Of a DNA stretch of 42,981 nucleotides, positions 1 to 11,914 are shown piece by piece. The translations under genes and the position numbers were made by a program. A model generated the notes under the pieces. It was given only the letters and a program-made list of their open reading frames with translations. It searched no databases and was not told the DNA's origin. The first letter of the stretch is position 1; each line of letters begins with the position of its first letter. The stretch comes from Welwitschia mirabilis (taxonomy: Eukaryota > Gnetophyta > Gnetopsida > Welwitschiales), in NCBI GenBank assembly GCA_051453625.1, contig JBOZIK010000001.1, positions 111,613,227-111,656,207 on the forward strand. Reading direction: 5' to 3'.

Positions 1-515
1 CCTATAACAATAAGTCAAGCTTTATGTCATTCAAGGGTGTTATCTGTATTATATTTATTATGTAAAATCCATTCGTTAGGTAATGTTGTACATCCCAATG
101 GAAGTCCTACCAATTCCCAAGTAGTATTTTCAATAAGGTTATCAATAAGGATATCATATTCTTCTTGCGTGGCTTTTATCTAATGATCATGTTAAATAGT
201 AGTTTTAAATGAGGTTAATTAACCATCAAAAGTTAGATGAAGGTTATGATCATCATCATTAGCAATCATGTCTAGTTCCAGTTTTACCCTTTTTATCATT
301 ATGAACATCTTGGAGAGTAGATTGTAACTAGGTACTTTTATGTCATCTATGGATAGTCTCAGTTTCTTAAGTCAAAGAACATGCTGAACTACTCCTAGAA
401 CCATGATTAAGCATGCTTAGAGGACCAACTTACTCAATTACTATAAGTTGCAAAAAAACCATACTAATGGAAGCAACTAAAGCAAGACTGGTAGCTACAT
501 CATTTCTCTCAATCT
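1..515 (-). mobile_element. Ty1/Copia fragment, copy B (region just before and into RT)
   Basis: Read on the minus strand, the first ~200 bases give a degenerate Copia stretch with EEYD, NTTWELVGLP and EWILHNKYNTD, the usual start of the Copia reverse transcriptase region where conserved TWxLVxLP precedes KWVfkxK. It is interrupted by stops and continues off the left edge. The same sequence recurs as a diverged direct repeat at about 1424-2068 inside the next element, so this is a second copy of the same family placed directly beyond the end of copy A. No LTR or primer-binding site is visible between them. Confidence 0.75.
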
Positions 516-1556
516 TATAAAGAATGAGGTAATGGTTTCTCAAGAAAAATCTAAGTTAAATATTTCTTAAGGATGAATTAAAAGTTTCATTTATAGGTTA
601 GATTCAATTCTTTTTTATTTTTTAGGTATCGTAGTACTCTCTTTGTAGCATTCATATGAGTGACCTTAGGCATAGGAATATATCTTGATAACATGCCCAC
701 AACATATGATATGTCTAGTTTATTGTTAATTACATAAATCAAACTTCCTACTATAGTTATTTTTTCTTTTTCATTTAAAGGTTCTGAGTCTTCATTGGTA
801 GATATCTTGACATTTTTTTTCTAAAGGCATAAAAGCTTCTTTTGTGTCTTCTAATCTAAATTTCTAGATCAAATCTCTGATATACTTATTTTGTATTAAG
901 AAGATTCCATCCTTTTGCTAAATAATTTATACCCTTAAGTAGAATCTAGTTAATCTAAGATCAGAATCTTAAATGTCTTAATGAAATTTTTGTTCTTTTT
1001 ACATCTTCTTCATCACTTCCAGCTATTAGCATATAATCTCCATAACCATTATGTATGTATATTTTTTTCCATTAGATTTTATGAATAACATGACATACAC
1101 ATCTTGATGATCACATAATCCAAATCCAATGAAACTTAAATAATTTTCAAGCCTAGTGTACCAAGCTATTAGTGCTTGTTTTAGCCCATATAAAGACTTG
1201 ATCAATCTACATACATTATGTTCTTTTTCTTTTTCTTTAGAACTCTTTAGTTGCATTATGAAGATTTATTCTTTTAAGTCTCCATGGAGAAAGGTAGTAT
1301 TTATATTCAATTGATGAAGCATCCATCATTTTTGTATTGCTAAGGCAATCACTATTCTAATAGTAGTCCATTTTATTATTGAAGCATAGACTTCATTATA
1401 GTTAAGTTCTTTTTTTATCATAGGCGTATAACAACAATTCAAGATTTATGTCACTCAAGGGTATTATCTACATTATATTTTGCTATGGAAAATCCATTTA
1501 TTAGATAACATTGTACATCCTAACAAAAGATTTGCTAACTTCCAAGTACCATTTTA

Positions 1557-1656
1557 NNNNNNNNNNNNNNNNNNNNNNNNNNNNNNNNNNNNNNNNNNNN
1601 NNNNNNNNNNNNNNNNNNNNNNNNNNNNNNNNNNNNNNNNNNNNNNNNNNNNNNNN
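1557..1656. other. Assembly gap (100 N) with identical 40-base flanks
   Basis: The 40 bases at 1517-1556 are repeated exactly at 1657-1696, on either side of 100 Ns. The gap probably separates two contig ends that overlap and were not merged. Confidence 0.9.
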
Positions 1657-2975
1657 ATCCTAACAAAAGATTTGCTAACTTCCAAGTACCATTTTAAATA
1701 AGGCTATCATATTCTTCTTGCATGGTTTTTATTCAATGATCATGTTGAATAGCAGTTTTAAATGAGGTCGGTTCATCATCAAAAATTAAGCTGAGCTTAT
1801 CATCATTATCATTAGCACCTATGTCTAGTTTCAAATTTATCCTTTTCATCATTATGAACATCTTGAAGAGTAGATTGTAACTAGATACTTCAATGTAATC
1901 TATGGGTACTCTCAGCTTCTTCGGTCAAATAACTTGCTAAATTGCTACTAGAATTATGATTAAGTATGCTTAAAGCATAAAATTACTTAATTACTATAAG
2001 TTGTAAATAATCCGTATCAATAAAAGAAACTAGAGTAGAACTGGTGGCTATATCTCCCCCCTCAACCATAGGATATTAAATGTTCAAGATGGTTACTAGA
2101 TTAGAGAAAAGATGAAGGTTCAAAATACTAAGCTAAGAGTCATTGTATGAAGTCTCTAAAAATATGACATCATAAGAAACAATGATCTTATGGTGCTTTA
2201 GGAGATAAAACTTGATAACCCTTATGGTTAGTTGGATATTTCACAAAGATGCTGATATGAGAATGTGCTCCAAATTTGTTATGATGTTTGTGTAGAATAT
2301 GGATGTAGCACCTGTAACTAAAAATACAAAAATGGTAAAACTTCAGCTTTTATCCAAACCAATTCTTAGTTGGAGATACCCCTTTTTCAATATATCGACC
2401 AATGCAGTTACTAAACACATAATTATATTTACTACTTCATCTCAAAGATAGGTTTTATAGCCATTGAAATACAAAATGAAATGTATCATATCCATGATTG
2501 TATGATTAAATAACTCATAAATGCCATTTTATCGAGGTATCCTAAGGCAAGTATTCAAATGATGAATTCCTTCATGTGTACTTGCCATCATTATCTGAGT
2601 GGAAACTCTTAATTCAATAATTGTCTTGATTTTTCAAATTAGTTTTAAACTTATTAAAAATATTGAAAGTCTAAGATTTAGAATTAATGAAATACACCTA
2701 ATTCATTTAGGAATCGTCAATAATAAAGAAGATAAAATAACAAATCTTATGAGGAGTGGAAACTGGCATAGGTCAATATAGATCACTTTGAATAAGTAGA
2801 AGATCGCAATTGGCATGCCACTTACTTAGTGCAAATTACTACCAAGTTGCTTTATCAATTATACATTCTTCACACTAAAAAAAATTCTATGAAATGGATG
2901 GAAGAAGTTGGTGGTAATTCTCACACATCATTTTCATGATGCAACGAGTAGTATGTCCTAGTCAAGCATGCCACA

Positions 2976-2980
<5 letters not shown>

Positions 2981-3009
<29 letters not shown>
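2981..3009. repeat. (GA)n microsatellite
   Basis: An uninterrupted GA run of about 14.5 units lies immediately beside the LWHARLGH codons of Copia copy A and breaks its reading frame. It is a simple repeat that grew inside dead element sequence. Confidence 0.97.
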
Positions 3010-3011
<2 letters not shown>

Positions 3012-5011
3012 CTCATCTTAGAAAATTATGCAAGTGATTTCTTGTATTCTAATATAACCATGAAGACAAATAATTTTTTCATTCATGTAGCCTTTCATAA
3101 CCAGTTATTGATTACAAGAATAAATATCCACTGAGTGCTCCATCATAGAAATTAAGTGATCTTCTCACACTAGAGTGGAAAGCGATAGAAGATGCAACCT
3201 TAAAAAAGGTATTTACAGAACATTAGGAAGCATTTTATGGAGAGAGTGATCAAGTTAAGGATAACTAAATTATACCCTTCCACTAGAATTAGAGTTCTAT
3301 TTACTAAATAGACCTAACTAGGTCCTTTGACAAAGTCATCAAATAATCACTCTAATAAGTCATGTGACTAGTAGCACCTATGTCAAGAATTCATGTCTTA
3401 TCAAAAGCTATGTACTTACTCATATCAATAAAATTAGATTTATTAAAAATTGCATTTAACTCAAAATTTTCATCATCAAGGGATTCAAATTCTTTAGTAA
3501 TTGAATTGGCCTTAGGTATATATTTGATCTTATCCCAAGGTATCTAATAGAATTTTGTGGTATAACCTTGTCTTCCACATCATGAGCACTAATATTTGTT
3601 TTTCTTCAGAGTGGCAGTATGCTAAACTTGCTTCTTGTTTAGATAAGTTTAATTTTCTCTTTTCACATAGCCTTGTCCTTATCATGATGCAATGCCTTTG
3701 GCAAATGAGAGTTACTGAAAGACTACTATGTTGATGAGGAGGTTCATGAGAATGAAAAACTTTGAATGCTGCATCAGAGAATGAAAATTATATAAAGTTA
3801 AATTATGCTTCTATGATAATAAGATCCTTAACAAGAATGTCAAAGTTCATATTATATAGCTACTAACTTTCATAAGAATAGGATGTATCTACAAAGAGAT
3901 GAATTCTCCAAATAATAACAAATCAAGTTAACATAATGAATGCATACTTTATTTGTTGGGACTATCTTAGTAATATGTACTTTAATATTTATCATTTAAT
4001 CTATGATTTAATGCATTTTACCCCTCTTATAATGAAGTTTATTAATACTCATGATCAGATTTATTAGTTCTAGATCATTCTTTGCATAAAATATATCTTG
4101 CAAAGTACAATAGTTAGTATAACTAGACTTTCTTCTATTGACCAAAGTTTTATGTAAAGTGGTCACTAATTTTTCCATTATCTTTGTGAGCTTATGATTA
4201 ATGGCTTACCATCTTCTTCATCTAGATTCTGAAGAGGTACATGTACTATTTTAAAAAATCTCAATCAAATCCATGAATATGCATTAAAGACATAAAGTCT
4301 TCATTCCAATCCTCCCAACTTTGATCATCATGTAAAGTCACCCTAAGGTTAGCCATTACTCTGGTATTTAATATGAACATAAAGTTGTCTTACAAAATTT
4401 GAAATCTACCTTTTGATATAGTAGTCATAATTAATAAGAAGAAGAAAGAAAAAAAGTCTGATAATTTATGAGGTAAACCCAAATTTTAGAGCGATCTTAC
4501 TCAGATCCACTACTAAAAATGATTTATTCAACACACAAAGGAAACTTTTCAAAACCCAAAAAGGAGGAAAACTAGAAAAAAATAAAAATAAGGGTATAGT
4601 CATAGGAAAAGGAATCTTTCTTTCATCCATAAGTTTAAATGATCTAGCCAAGTTACAATGCAACAAAAAAAAGGGATAGAAAGAAGTCAAGATGGAGAGG
4701 TATAATTAAAATGAGAAGGAAATCAAGCCCAAAAATTTGAGTGATCTATCCAAATCACAATGTATGATAACCAAGATGAACACCCCAAAATAATGAAAAG
4801 ACTTTGTACATTAGGAAAAGCAAAGGTATTTTGTTAAAAAATTCTTAATATAAGCAAGGAAAAGTTTAATGCAAGGGGCCTAATTTGATTATTAGGTGAT
4901 GAAAATGCAAATTTATCAATTTTAAAGTCTTCTCTTGAATCTGGATGGTGATTACATCCTTTTAAAGGGTGATACCCTTGTCTCCTGAGATAATAAAAAG
5001 ATTATCTTAGT

Positions 5012-5060
5012 GGGGTATATAAGTTGTTAGTCGGTTTCAGTTACCTCAGCTATATACCCC
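5012..5060. repeat. Short hairpin with GGGGTATATA / TATATACCCC arms
   Basis: GGGGTATATA at 5012-5021 is perfectly complementary to TATATACCCC at 5051-5060, with a 29-base loop. Its role is unknown. It could be the core of a small foldback element or a chance palindrome in AT-rich DNA. Confidence 0.6.
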
Positions 5061-5563
5061 TCTTAAGGGAGAGTATCATGCAATGTCGGCAATTTGCTTA
5101 TATCTTAGACTCAACAAATTTTATAATTAATCATACTCATAACTCCCTATCAACTTGGTAGTGAAATCTAAGTAGACCCTACCACTGTGTCTCTAGCCTT
5201 CATCTAATATACCCTTGATTACTAAGGCATACATGGGAATCTAGACCTTGAGGCATTAAGGGAATTTCTAGTTAAGAGCTACATGGCTTTTTGTATGATC
5301 TAAACTTCATAATTAAGATAGTTAAAGATTACATAACAAGCTTAGAGGGAAGTGTAACCTAACATGGATCTCTTTCTACATAAGAGTTCCCATGTCCATC
5401 ACTAACCAAGACTTATTTCCAGTGAAAAAATGTGGTGTGTTTCGGGTAAGAGGTAATTTTGAATTTTAAACCTTAATCATAAAAAATTAAATTTAAATAT
5501 AAGAAAAGTAAAGGAAAACACCAAAATAACATGCATAAAGACAGGATCTGACTTGGTACAATT

Positions 5564-5686
5564 AAGCTAAGTAGATCTTGCTCAACATCCTAGACTAAGA
5601 TTAATCTATCCAAATTACAAAAGTAGGCTAAGTGAGATAAAATCAAGTTAAGTGGATCTTGCTCCACATCCCAAACTTGACTTAAT
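5564..5686. repeat. Imperfect direct duplication, period 81
   Basis: The segment at 5564-5605 is repeated at 5645-5686 with scattered substitutions (core AGTAGATCTTGCTCAACATCC against AGTGGATCTTGCTCCACATCC). It is non-coding. Confidence 0.75.
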
Positions 5687-5989
5687 GGGAAGAAGAAAGA
5701 ATGAAAAAAATTAGGTTAAGGACTTACAATAATCATGAAAATGTCCAAAAACATTTAAGTTTGAGGATTACAAAAGTGAAAAATTCCTAACTCACAAAAG
5801 CATGAAAAATAGCTTAAAATAGCTTAAAAAAAGTTCTCTATTTGTGAAAAAGTAAGCTAAGGGCTAAGCAACATCTTAGTTAAACACATGTGTACATAAC
5901 TGTACTAGGGCTGAGTAATGGCTCATTAGAACTGCATATGCATATGAGCTAGAAATTGGTAGGCACAAATTCAAAAAACAAACTTTTTG

Positions 5990-6056
5990 CACCAAGTAAG
6001 AATCAAACTTGAAACCTATTTGTTCAAGGAAATACTGCATTACCACTACACCCATG
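5990..6056 (-). mobile_element. tRNA-like (SINE head) remnant
   Basis: On the minus strand TGTAGTGGTAATGCAG (6050-6035) resembles a pol III A box and AAGTTTGATTCTTACTT (6010-5994) resembles a tRNA T-arm/B box, about 56 bases apart as in a class I tRNA. No foldable acceptor stem or CCA-side pairing was identified, so it is more likely a SINE or tRNA pseudogene piece than a tRNA gene. Confidence 0.4.
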
Positions 6057-6119
6057 GTTTATTGGTATCAAAATCATGCAAAGATATAATTAAAAATGTT
6101 TTTTTTTTCTTTTTTTCCT

Positions 6120-7220
6120 ATTATCACTGGCAAGCACAGGGTGGCGAAGTAGGCAGTGTAATGTAGTGATCCTGTAGGTTATACAGAGATGAGGCTACAC
6201 ATCATGGAACAGGGCATAGCATGATGGAATACACATGCATGCAGAGTGATACAAATAGCATGGTGGCAAAAAAAAGGACATGGTAGTCCAAAACAACACA
6301 TAGTAGCATAACAATGTGGAAAGCATAGGATAGTAAGATATGTGTGGGAGCAATGCATGAATAACAGAAGAAATACAACAGCAACATAGATCAACAAAGG
6401 CAAATAAGCTAGATAGGTGAGGAGAAGATGTAAATAGCTACAGGATTTAGGCTAAGAATGCAACAAAGATAAAAATAGTACTAAGTGCAATGTAGATCAC
6501 CAAAATGAATCACGACAATGTTGAGTGTGATGCAATCGAAGCAGTGCAACAAGGAGTATGGCATGGTTCGAAACTACTATAGCATAGGGAGCATGGCATC
6601 TAATTGCACAAAGAAATGTGGGACAACAATGTTAAGCTATGGTGGTAGAGCAATGTAGGCATGCAGCAAGCAGCTTGTAGGAATGCATGGGAGAGAAGCC
6701 ATTATCAAGGAGACAGGTAGGTGATGTAAAGAAACGATAATGGTAAAGCACAGACGGTAAAGTATAACAAGAGCAAAATAGTGGGCTGTGTGGGCACAGA
6801 CAACAAGCATCATGGCTAATTCTTTACAAGAAAAAACAACACTCAAAAGCAAGAAAGGCAATCTACAGGAGAAAAATATGGAAAAGTAGTTGGCTAGTAG
6901 ACATGGATACTCAAGAGCAATGGAGGCATGTTGTAGGTAAATATGGCAGACAAGTAGCTATCTGGTAGATGCAGGTACTAAGAAGCAAGGAATGCACTCT
7001 ACAGGAGAAAAAACAACAAGTGGCTAACTGGTAGACATAGGCACTCAAGAGTAAGGGGAACTCTATGCAAGAGAAAATGGTGGACAAGCAGCTATAGGAT
7101 GCAGAGATGAGCTGGAAAGGAAGGTGAGTGGAGACAAGCCATACAGTAGATGCAAGCATGCATAGAGGAGTAGTGGGATCTATTATAGGGAGCAGATGAT
7201 CACATTCAATCATGTAGGCT
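6120..7220. repeat. G/A-biased low-complexity block with a ~67-base tandem repeat
   Basis: The plus strand is strongly purine-biased and rich in GCATGG, GTAGGCA and CAGGAG words. The minus strand is open in places but encodes only Cys/His/Leu-rich sequence of no recognisable family, typical of composition rather than coding. From 6842 to about 7107 it resolves into four degenerate tandem units of 66-68 bases. It may be a spacer or leader of the Copia element whose primer-binding site lies at 7391. Confidence 0.6.
6842..7107. repeat. Tandem repeat, four units of 66-68 bases
   Basis: Units begin at 6842, 6910, 6978 and 7044. Each starts CTCAAAAGC, CTCAAGAGC, CTAAGAAGC or CTCAAGAGT, and most contain an ACAGGAGAAAA- or GCAAGAGAAAA-like word and a GTAGxxATxGxxA ending. 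The units are roughly two-thirds identical by eye. Confidence 0.8.
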
Positions 7221-7390
7221 TACCCAAAAAAAAAAAAAAAAAAACATTATAGAAGAAACTTTAAAAAAAAGGCAATAACATTAAAAAAGCATTCAAAAAA
7301 AATTAGTTCATTTAGAAAAACATGTAGTCATGTTTTTTTTTTTAAATGTTAAAAATTAGCCATTATAGTCAAGCCGAGGACCAAAACCAA

Positions 7391-7403
7391 GGCTCTGATA
7401 CCA
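7391..7403 (-). promoter_or_regulatory. Met-tRNA primer-binding site of a Copia LTR element
   Basis: Plus-strand GGCTCTGATACCA is the complement of TGGTATCAGAGCC, the standard Copia primer-binding site pairing with the initiator Met-tRNA 3' end. Its orientation matches the minus-strand Copia copies around it. Confidence 0.85.
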
Positions 7404-7408
7404 CTTAT

Positions 7409-7549
7409 TGAGAAATAAGTAATAATAAAGCCATAAATAAGCACAAGATTTCTCAAACTTTAAATTTTATTTTTGCTCTCCTCGATATTTCATGAAGAGC
7501 TTTCTTTATAAAGGTAAGCACACTACTAGGGTTTTAAAATATCTCTAAG
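7409..7549 (-). mobile_element. 5' LTR remnant of a Copia element (3' part of the LTR)
   Basis: The LTR side of the primer-binding site begins with TG in plus sense at 7409 (…CA in minus sense). A TATA-like CTTTATAAAG on the minus strand near 7506-7515 would be the promoter. The outer end is not defined: the sequence runs at about 7550 into a short tandem duplication and then the pre-integrase frame of another Copia element. Confidence 0.5.
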
Positions 7550-7587
7550 CATGGGATCATGATCTGTACATGGGATCATGATCTGTA
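7550..7587. repeat. 19-base perfect tandem duplication
   Basis: CATGGGATCATGATCTGTA occurs twice, at 7550-7568 and 7569-7587. It sits exactly where the LTR remnant meets the truncated Copia pre-integrase region, so it may mark the insertion or repair junction. Confidence 0.9.
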
Positions 7588-9156
7588 TAAACTTGATCAC
7601 TAATTTCTATGCATCTTTTAAAAGTAATATGATTAACATGCCATAACCAAGCATGAGACAACTCACCTTTTATTGAAGATCTTGCAATTGCTAAAATTTC
7701 ATTATTAATGACTATCATAAGGAGGTTATACCCCTTTTTTTGGTGCATAAAACATTTCATTATTACTATTTTTTTATGTTGCATAATGCACCATTAAATT
7801 ACCATATTGAGATAATATTACATGTTAAACTAAGAGAGTAAATGATATCTCTAATTTCTAACCTCTAATTGTAATTCCATCTACAATGTTAAAAACTCCC
7901 AAATCTTTTAACTTTAAATGCTTAAAAATATTTTTATCTTTATAAAGATGGTTAGAATAACTTCAATCTGAATTTACTCATGAATAGTAATAAGAGAGAT
8001 GTACATAACATGTTATAGATACTTTTGTCACTACCTTACTAACTTGTTTGTTTTTCTTGATTTATTTCTAGTCCACTTTATGCTAAGTTTGATGTAGATA
8101 ATTCTTCATATATTATTTCATGTTATTGTTTTATCCCTTATTCTTAAGTATATATTATGAAAGCTTTGTTATTTTACTTTTGTAATTGGCTACTCCTTGT
8201 ATTTTAGTAGCCATAATCCTTTCTCTTCTCACAATAATTCTTTTTAAAGTATCCATGCATATCATAATATTTGCATGCATCTCTTTTATTACTAATATAG
8301 TGTTCTTATCTTAGTGTATCTATGTGACTTCTTTAATATTAAGGCGATCTTCCTATACTTGTGTTAAATTTTCATATAAGACTTGTTTTTCTTCTTGCAT
8401 ATGATCACCAATTTTGGAAGGTGTCATGGTAACTCCTTTCTTTATCACTTCTTGTAGATTTTCTACCTTATTTTGTCATTAAAAAAGCACTATCAAATGG
8501 CTCCCTTATTATTTTAATATCTTCTTTATTTTTTAACTAACTAATGAAGTTATTAAAAGAATAGTTTTCTAATCATTTAAACTCCATAATGGCAATAGCA
8601 AATGGATCATACTTAACATGAGAGTAACCTAACCCTCTTATTCACTAATGATCTTCCACAGTTTTCATCTCAAGATTTGTACGATCATTTGTCATATTTT
8701 AAGAAAACTATCAAGAAGCTTACCTTCATGCATGATGAGGATGTTAAACTTCCTATCTGTTTCCATAAGTTTTCCTTGTTATAGTTTGGCTATTCCCTTA
8801 AACTCACTCTATAATACATACCAATACTCCTTCGTAGTACTCTTCGATGTAATATTTAAAAATATCTTATCATGTAACTTGAATGTAATGATGCCTCTTG
8901 TCACTTAATCCTTCTTCTTCCTTTCATCATATGCCTTATTTTGGGTATTTGCCATCAACTAATAATCTTCTAATATAACTACTCTAAAAGGGTTTTCATT
9001 CACATCTGATGATTCATTCATCTTTAGAGAGATTTAACCTTCATTTGCTAATATTATAAGTTTTTGCATATAGTTTTAATCTTTGTTTTCCAATATTAAA
9101 AATTTTTTCATTTAAATATTGGAATCTTAAGTTCATATGACATCTTCTAACCTCTA
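7556..9156 (-). mobile_element. Ty1/Copia 5' half (gag, protease, pre-integrase), truncated
   Basis: On the minus strand, just after the primer-binding site at 9157, gag-like sequence begins (MSYELKIPIF, then VTRGIITFKLHDKIF and STTKEYWYVL around 8900-8800, matching the Copia UBN2-type gag pattern). A ruined zinc knuckle, CKYYDMHGYFKKNYC, lies near 8230-8280. A protease-like stretch, VNSDxSYSNHLYKDKNIFKHL, lies near 7970-7900 where WxxDSGCSxHM is expected. The GAG-pre-integrase motif is at 7660-7600 (ELSHAWLWHVNH). The element stops at about 7556, before the integrase core. Frames are broken throughout. Confidence 0.8.
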
Positions 9157-9169
9157 GCCTCTGATACCA
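9157..9169 (-). promoter_or_regulatory. Met-tRNA primer-binding site of a Copia element
   Basis: GCCTCTGATACCA (plus) is the complement of TGGTATCAGAGGC. It lies immediately upstream of the gag remnant at 9131-8400 in the same orientation. The LTR should begin at about 9171 and extend upward. Confidence 0.88.
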
Positions 9170-9170
9170 A

Positions 9171-11600
9171 GTGAGGAAAATTAGACCATAGGATCAAGTA
9201 TGATTAAACTAACCTTTTTTACTTTTCTTTTGCTTCAAGTAAGAATAGGATCAAAAATATAAATTTTTGAAAATGAAAGATTCTCCCTTGTTGAGAGTGA
9301 TCAAGTTTCATTTGAGCATGAATCATGCTTGTTTTTGTAAAAATCCCATCAAAAATTATCTTTTTAGTTGTTTTTATTTAAAATAAATTGTGAAACTTCA
9401 TAAAACTAAGTAAAAAAACTTTAAATGGCTTAAAATTGGTTATAGCTATTGAAAACTTTGTTTACCCTTAAAGTACATGAAAATCACTTTGTAGCAGCAA
9501 TGAAATGAAGCTTATAGTACTATNNNNNNNNNNNNNNNNNNNNNNNNNNNNNNNNNNNNNNNNNNNNNNNNNNNNNNNNNNNNNNNNNNNNNNNNNNNNN
9601 NNNNNNNNNNNNNNNNNNNNNNNGCAGCAATGAAATGAAGCTTATAGTACTAGAAAGCTGGAATTTATTAACTTATGAAAATAGTAGAAATTAAAAGGTT
9701 CTAGATTTAGTAAATAATGAATTGATCAATATTAAAAATCCACCTCCTTCATTTGAATTTCCAAATAGTGGTCTATATAATGATAATACAATACCAATAT
9801 TCCTTAAATTCCTAGTCTCTTAAACATTTTAATTAAATAAATCAAAACATAATACATGAATTTCTCTTATACATTATTTTTCTATAATAAAATTACAACA
9901 TATAAACAACTTAACATATAACTAATGTTTTGAACTTATAACAATATATTGGCTAATTAGAAATCAAAAATAAGAATAAAATCTAGCATATAGGAGTAAA
10001 TACTAATGACTTACAAGTAAACCTTAGTCAATATCATGGTTGTAAGAGGAAGTTATGCCAATTCTAAAGAATTTCCAAGAAGAAAATTCTATGTCATATG
10101 TTATGTTTCATGATGAATGAATTTTTTTCATTAGTAGCTTAGAATGGTTAATACTTACTACCATTCATTCTAGATATTATTTAAGTTAAGTTAAAATTCA
10201 TTAGACTTAGTTTTATAACATTATCATATCATAAAAATAGATTTACCCCTTTCCCTCATAAACGTATAGAAATAAAATAAAAACCTCACCTCATCTTAGC
10301 ATAGGACTCGATTTTTGTTTTCTCTAATTTTAAAAATTTTTAATAAATGTCATTCTGGATAGGTAAATATAAAAGTTTCTTCTTATGAAAGATTCCACTT
10401 TTTATGCATGACTTAGCATCTAAAGAAAATTAAACTTATATTTTTTAGGGATTGGTATTTCCTTTTCTCCCAATTATTCATCATAGTATACGATGAAAAA
10501 TTCATATTTATCTTTGCACCCATAAAAAAAAAGCTTTTCACTTGAATTTTCTTATGAATTTGTAAGTGTTAAAAGCTCACATGTTTCTTGCATATCTTAC
10601 TACTCAATCTATTATAAAATGGATTATCATTATCATATGTAACATTTTTTGCATAATTCTTATGTGGTAATGTCTACAAGGTCCAGGGAATTTGTTAACC
10701 AAATTCTATGATTAGCATTCTTAGAGAAACACATTATTGCATTTCTTGAGAAGCTAGAGAGAAGGGGATGGAGTCATCTTGTACATAAATAAGGAAAATC
10801 ATAAAATTTAAATGAGGTGAATAAAGTTTAAAAGAACTTTCATTTTGTATTAAATAGAGATGATGAGAATGAAAAGAAGGAAGAACAAGAGGAGGAGTCT
10901 TATGGGAGATTAGTAGAAGGGTAAGCAAGGTAGGCATTTCCATCATTATTTCTTTTATTTCTATAGATTTATATTTATTTAATAAACATTTTCAACTATC
11001 TTATTTAGAGAACAACTTAATAAGTCATTGTATCGAGATAAATCTTGAGTATCCTCTAAATAAATAGGAAACTTTACATTGTAAATATCTCTTTAATAAC
11101 CAAATTAATCTTGTTAGATTTATTATCAGAAATATTTATCCTTTCACCCATGTAATAGATGCTTATTCCTCTCATCTAACTTTAATTTTTATCATTCAAA
11201 AATTTAAGATGTTTAACACTTACAAGTTTGTCTTCAATATTATTAAACATGTAAGAGGTAATACCATAAGCATTCCTTCTCCTTGATTAGATTAAAACCC
11301 ATGGGTAGTTCCTACTATCCTGGGACCTATTCAAATACTTGTTTAGTTGATCAAATAAAAATTCATAAGTAGCCCCTATTAATGTAGGAGCTAGCCACTA
11401 AAGTTTTAGATCTCAATTATGATTGGAGATTGATTTCCTTTTAATACAAGTTGTCAAAGCACTAAGTCAAAAAGCACATGAGATAAAATTGGAGATCAAG
11501 ATTTGGAGTTAATTCTTTACCTACACATAAAAAAGAAAATTCTAAAGACTAAGATCAATAACAAAAAACACATAAATACCCTGCATATGATTCATCATCA
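9171..11600. other. AT-rich stretch: LTR of the preceding Copia element, then unassigned DNA
   Basis: The first few hundred bases should be the Copia 5' LTR. Its outer end was not located, and an assembly gap at 9524-9623 falls in or near it. From about 9650 to 11600 no protein domain, RNA gene or clear repeat was recognised on either strand. Open frames are short and unlike any family. Confidence 0.5.
9524..9623. other. Assembly gap (100 N) with identical 29-base flanks
   Basis: The bases at 9494-9522 recur exactly at 9624-9652, on either side of the Ns. Confidence 0.9.
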
Positions 11601-11616
11601 AAATGATTCCAAAAGT

Positions 11617-11712
11617 ATTTAAAAAGAAAAAAAAAGGAAAGAAATGGGGAAAAATAAGGAAAAAAAAGAAAAGGGTGTAAAAACTTTAAGGAAGGAGGAG
11701 AAAAGACAAGGA
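11617..11712. repeat. Purine-rich (A/G) tract
   Basis: Almost 100 bases of A and G with few other bases. Similar tracts occur inside the Gypsy elements further right (about 29485-29560 and 37660-37720). Confidence 0.8.
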
Positions 11713-11914
11713 GGACATTATGACTAAAGTAGATGTTGTTCATATGAGCTAAGCTCAAGAAAGGATTCTTATCACATGTAATTAATGTATTAGAATAGGA
11801 ATGTTCTTAAAGATGTATTAGATGTTTATGTTAATGGTTGTTTATCATTAAGGTATTAAATTTACCTTTTTTAATTTTATAAAAAGAAAGATGATTATTT
11901 AACTTTTGTAATTC

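Larger units (their letters stand above)
520..4428 (-). mobile_element. Ty1/Copia retrotransposon, copy A, decayed
   Basis: A nearly full Copia polyprotein reads on the minus strand in several frames with many stops. In order: gag from an ATG at 4428 (MTTISKGRFQ, later SWEDWNEDFMSLM); a ruined zinc knuckle near 3600; the protease signature ILDIGATSHMT at 3394-3361, with the usual preceding Trp codon now TGA; the GAG-pre-integrase motif LWHARLGH near 2970; integrase core residues around 2600-2480 with an NGxxE-type ending; RT with NTTFLHGDLKE and VCRLIKSLYGLKQA at 1330-1150; and the end of RT/RNase H with VGSLIYV, LDISYVV and ATKRVLRY at 790-620. The catalytic YVDD of RT has become YGDY (1044-1033), so this copy is dead. 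A gap lies in it at 1557-1656. Confidence 0.88.
4429..6115. other. Non-coding stretch, possible decayed LTR/leader of Copia copy A
   Basis: No coding sequence is recognisable. Directly upstream (minus sense) of the gag ATG is a weak match to a Met-tRNA primer-binding site at about 4456-4468 (GTCTGATAATTT in plus sense against the expected GCTCTGATACCA), so the following 1-1.5 kb could be the 5' LTR, but no clear TG...CA ends were found. The stretch also holds a short hairpin (5012-5060) and an imperfect 81-base-period duplication (5564-5686). Confidence 0.35.

Noticed and set aside
6062-6074. Plus-strand TGGTATCAAAATC as a Met-tRNA primer-binding site
   Set aside because: Two mismatches in the last five bases and no LTR end or gag in the matching orientation. 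It is probably part of the SINE-like flank.
6842-7107. CRISPR-like array
   Set aside because: Units are directly adjacent, degenerate and without unique spacers, and the context is a plant genome.
6179-7213. Several minus-strand frames rich in Cys, His and Leu
   Set aside because: They follow from C/T-rich composition and the 67-base tandem repeat. No domain, signal peptide or conserved spacing of cysteines is convincing.
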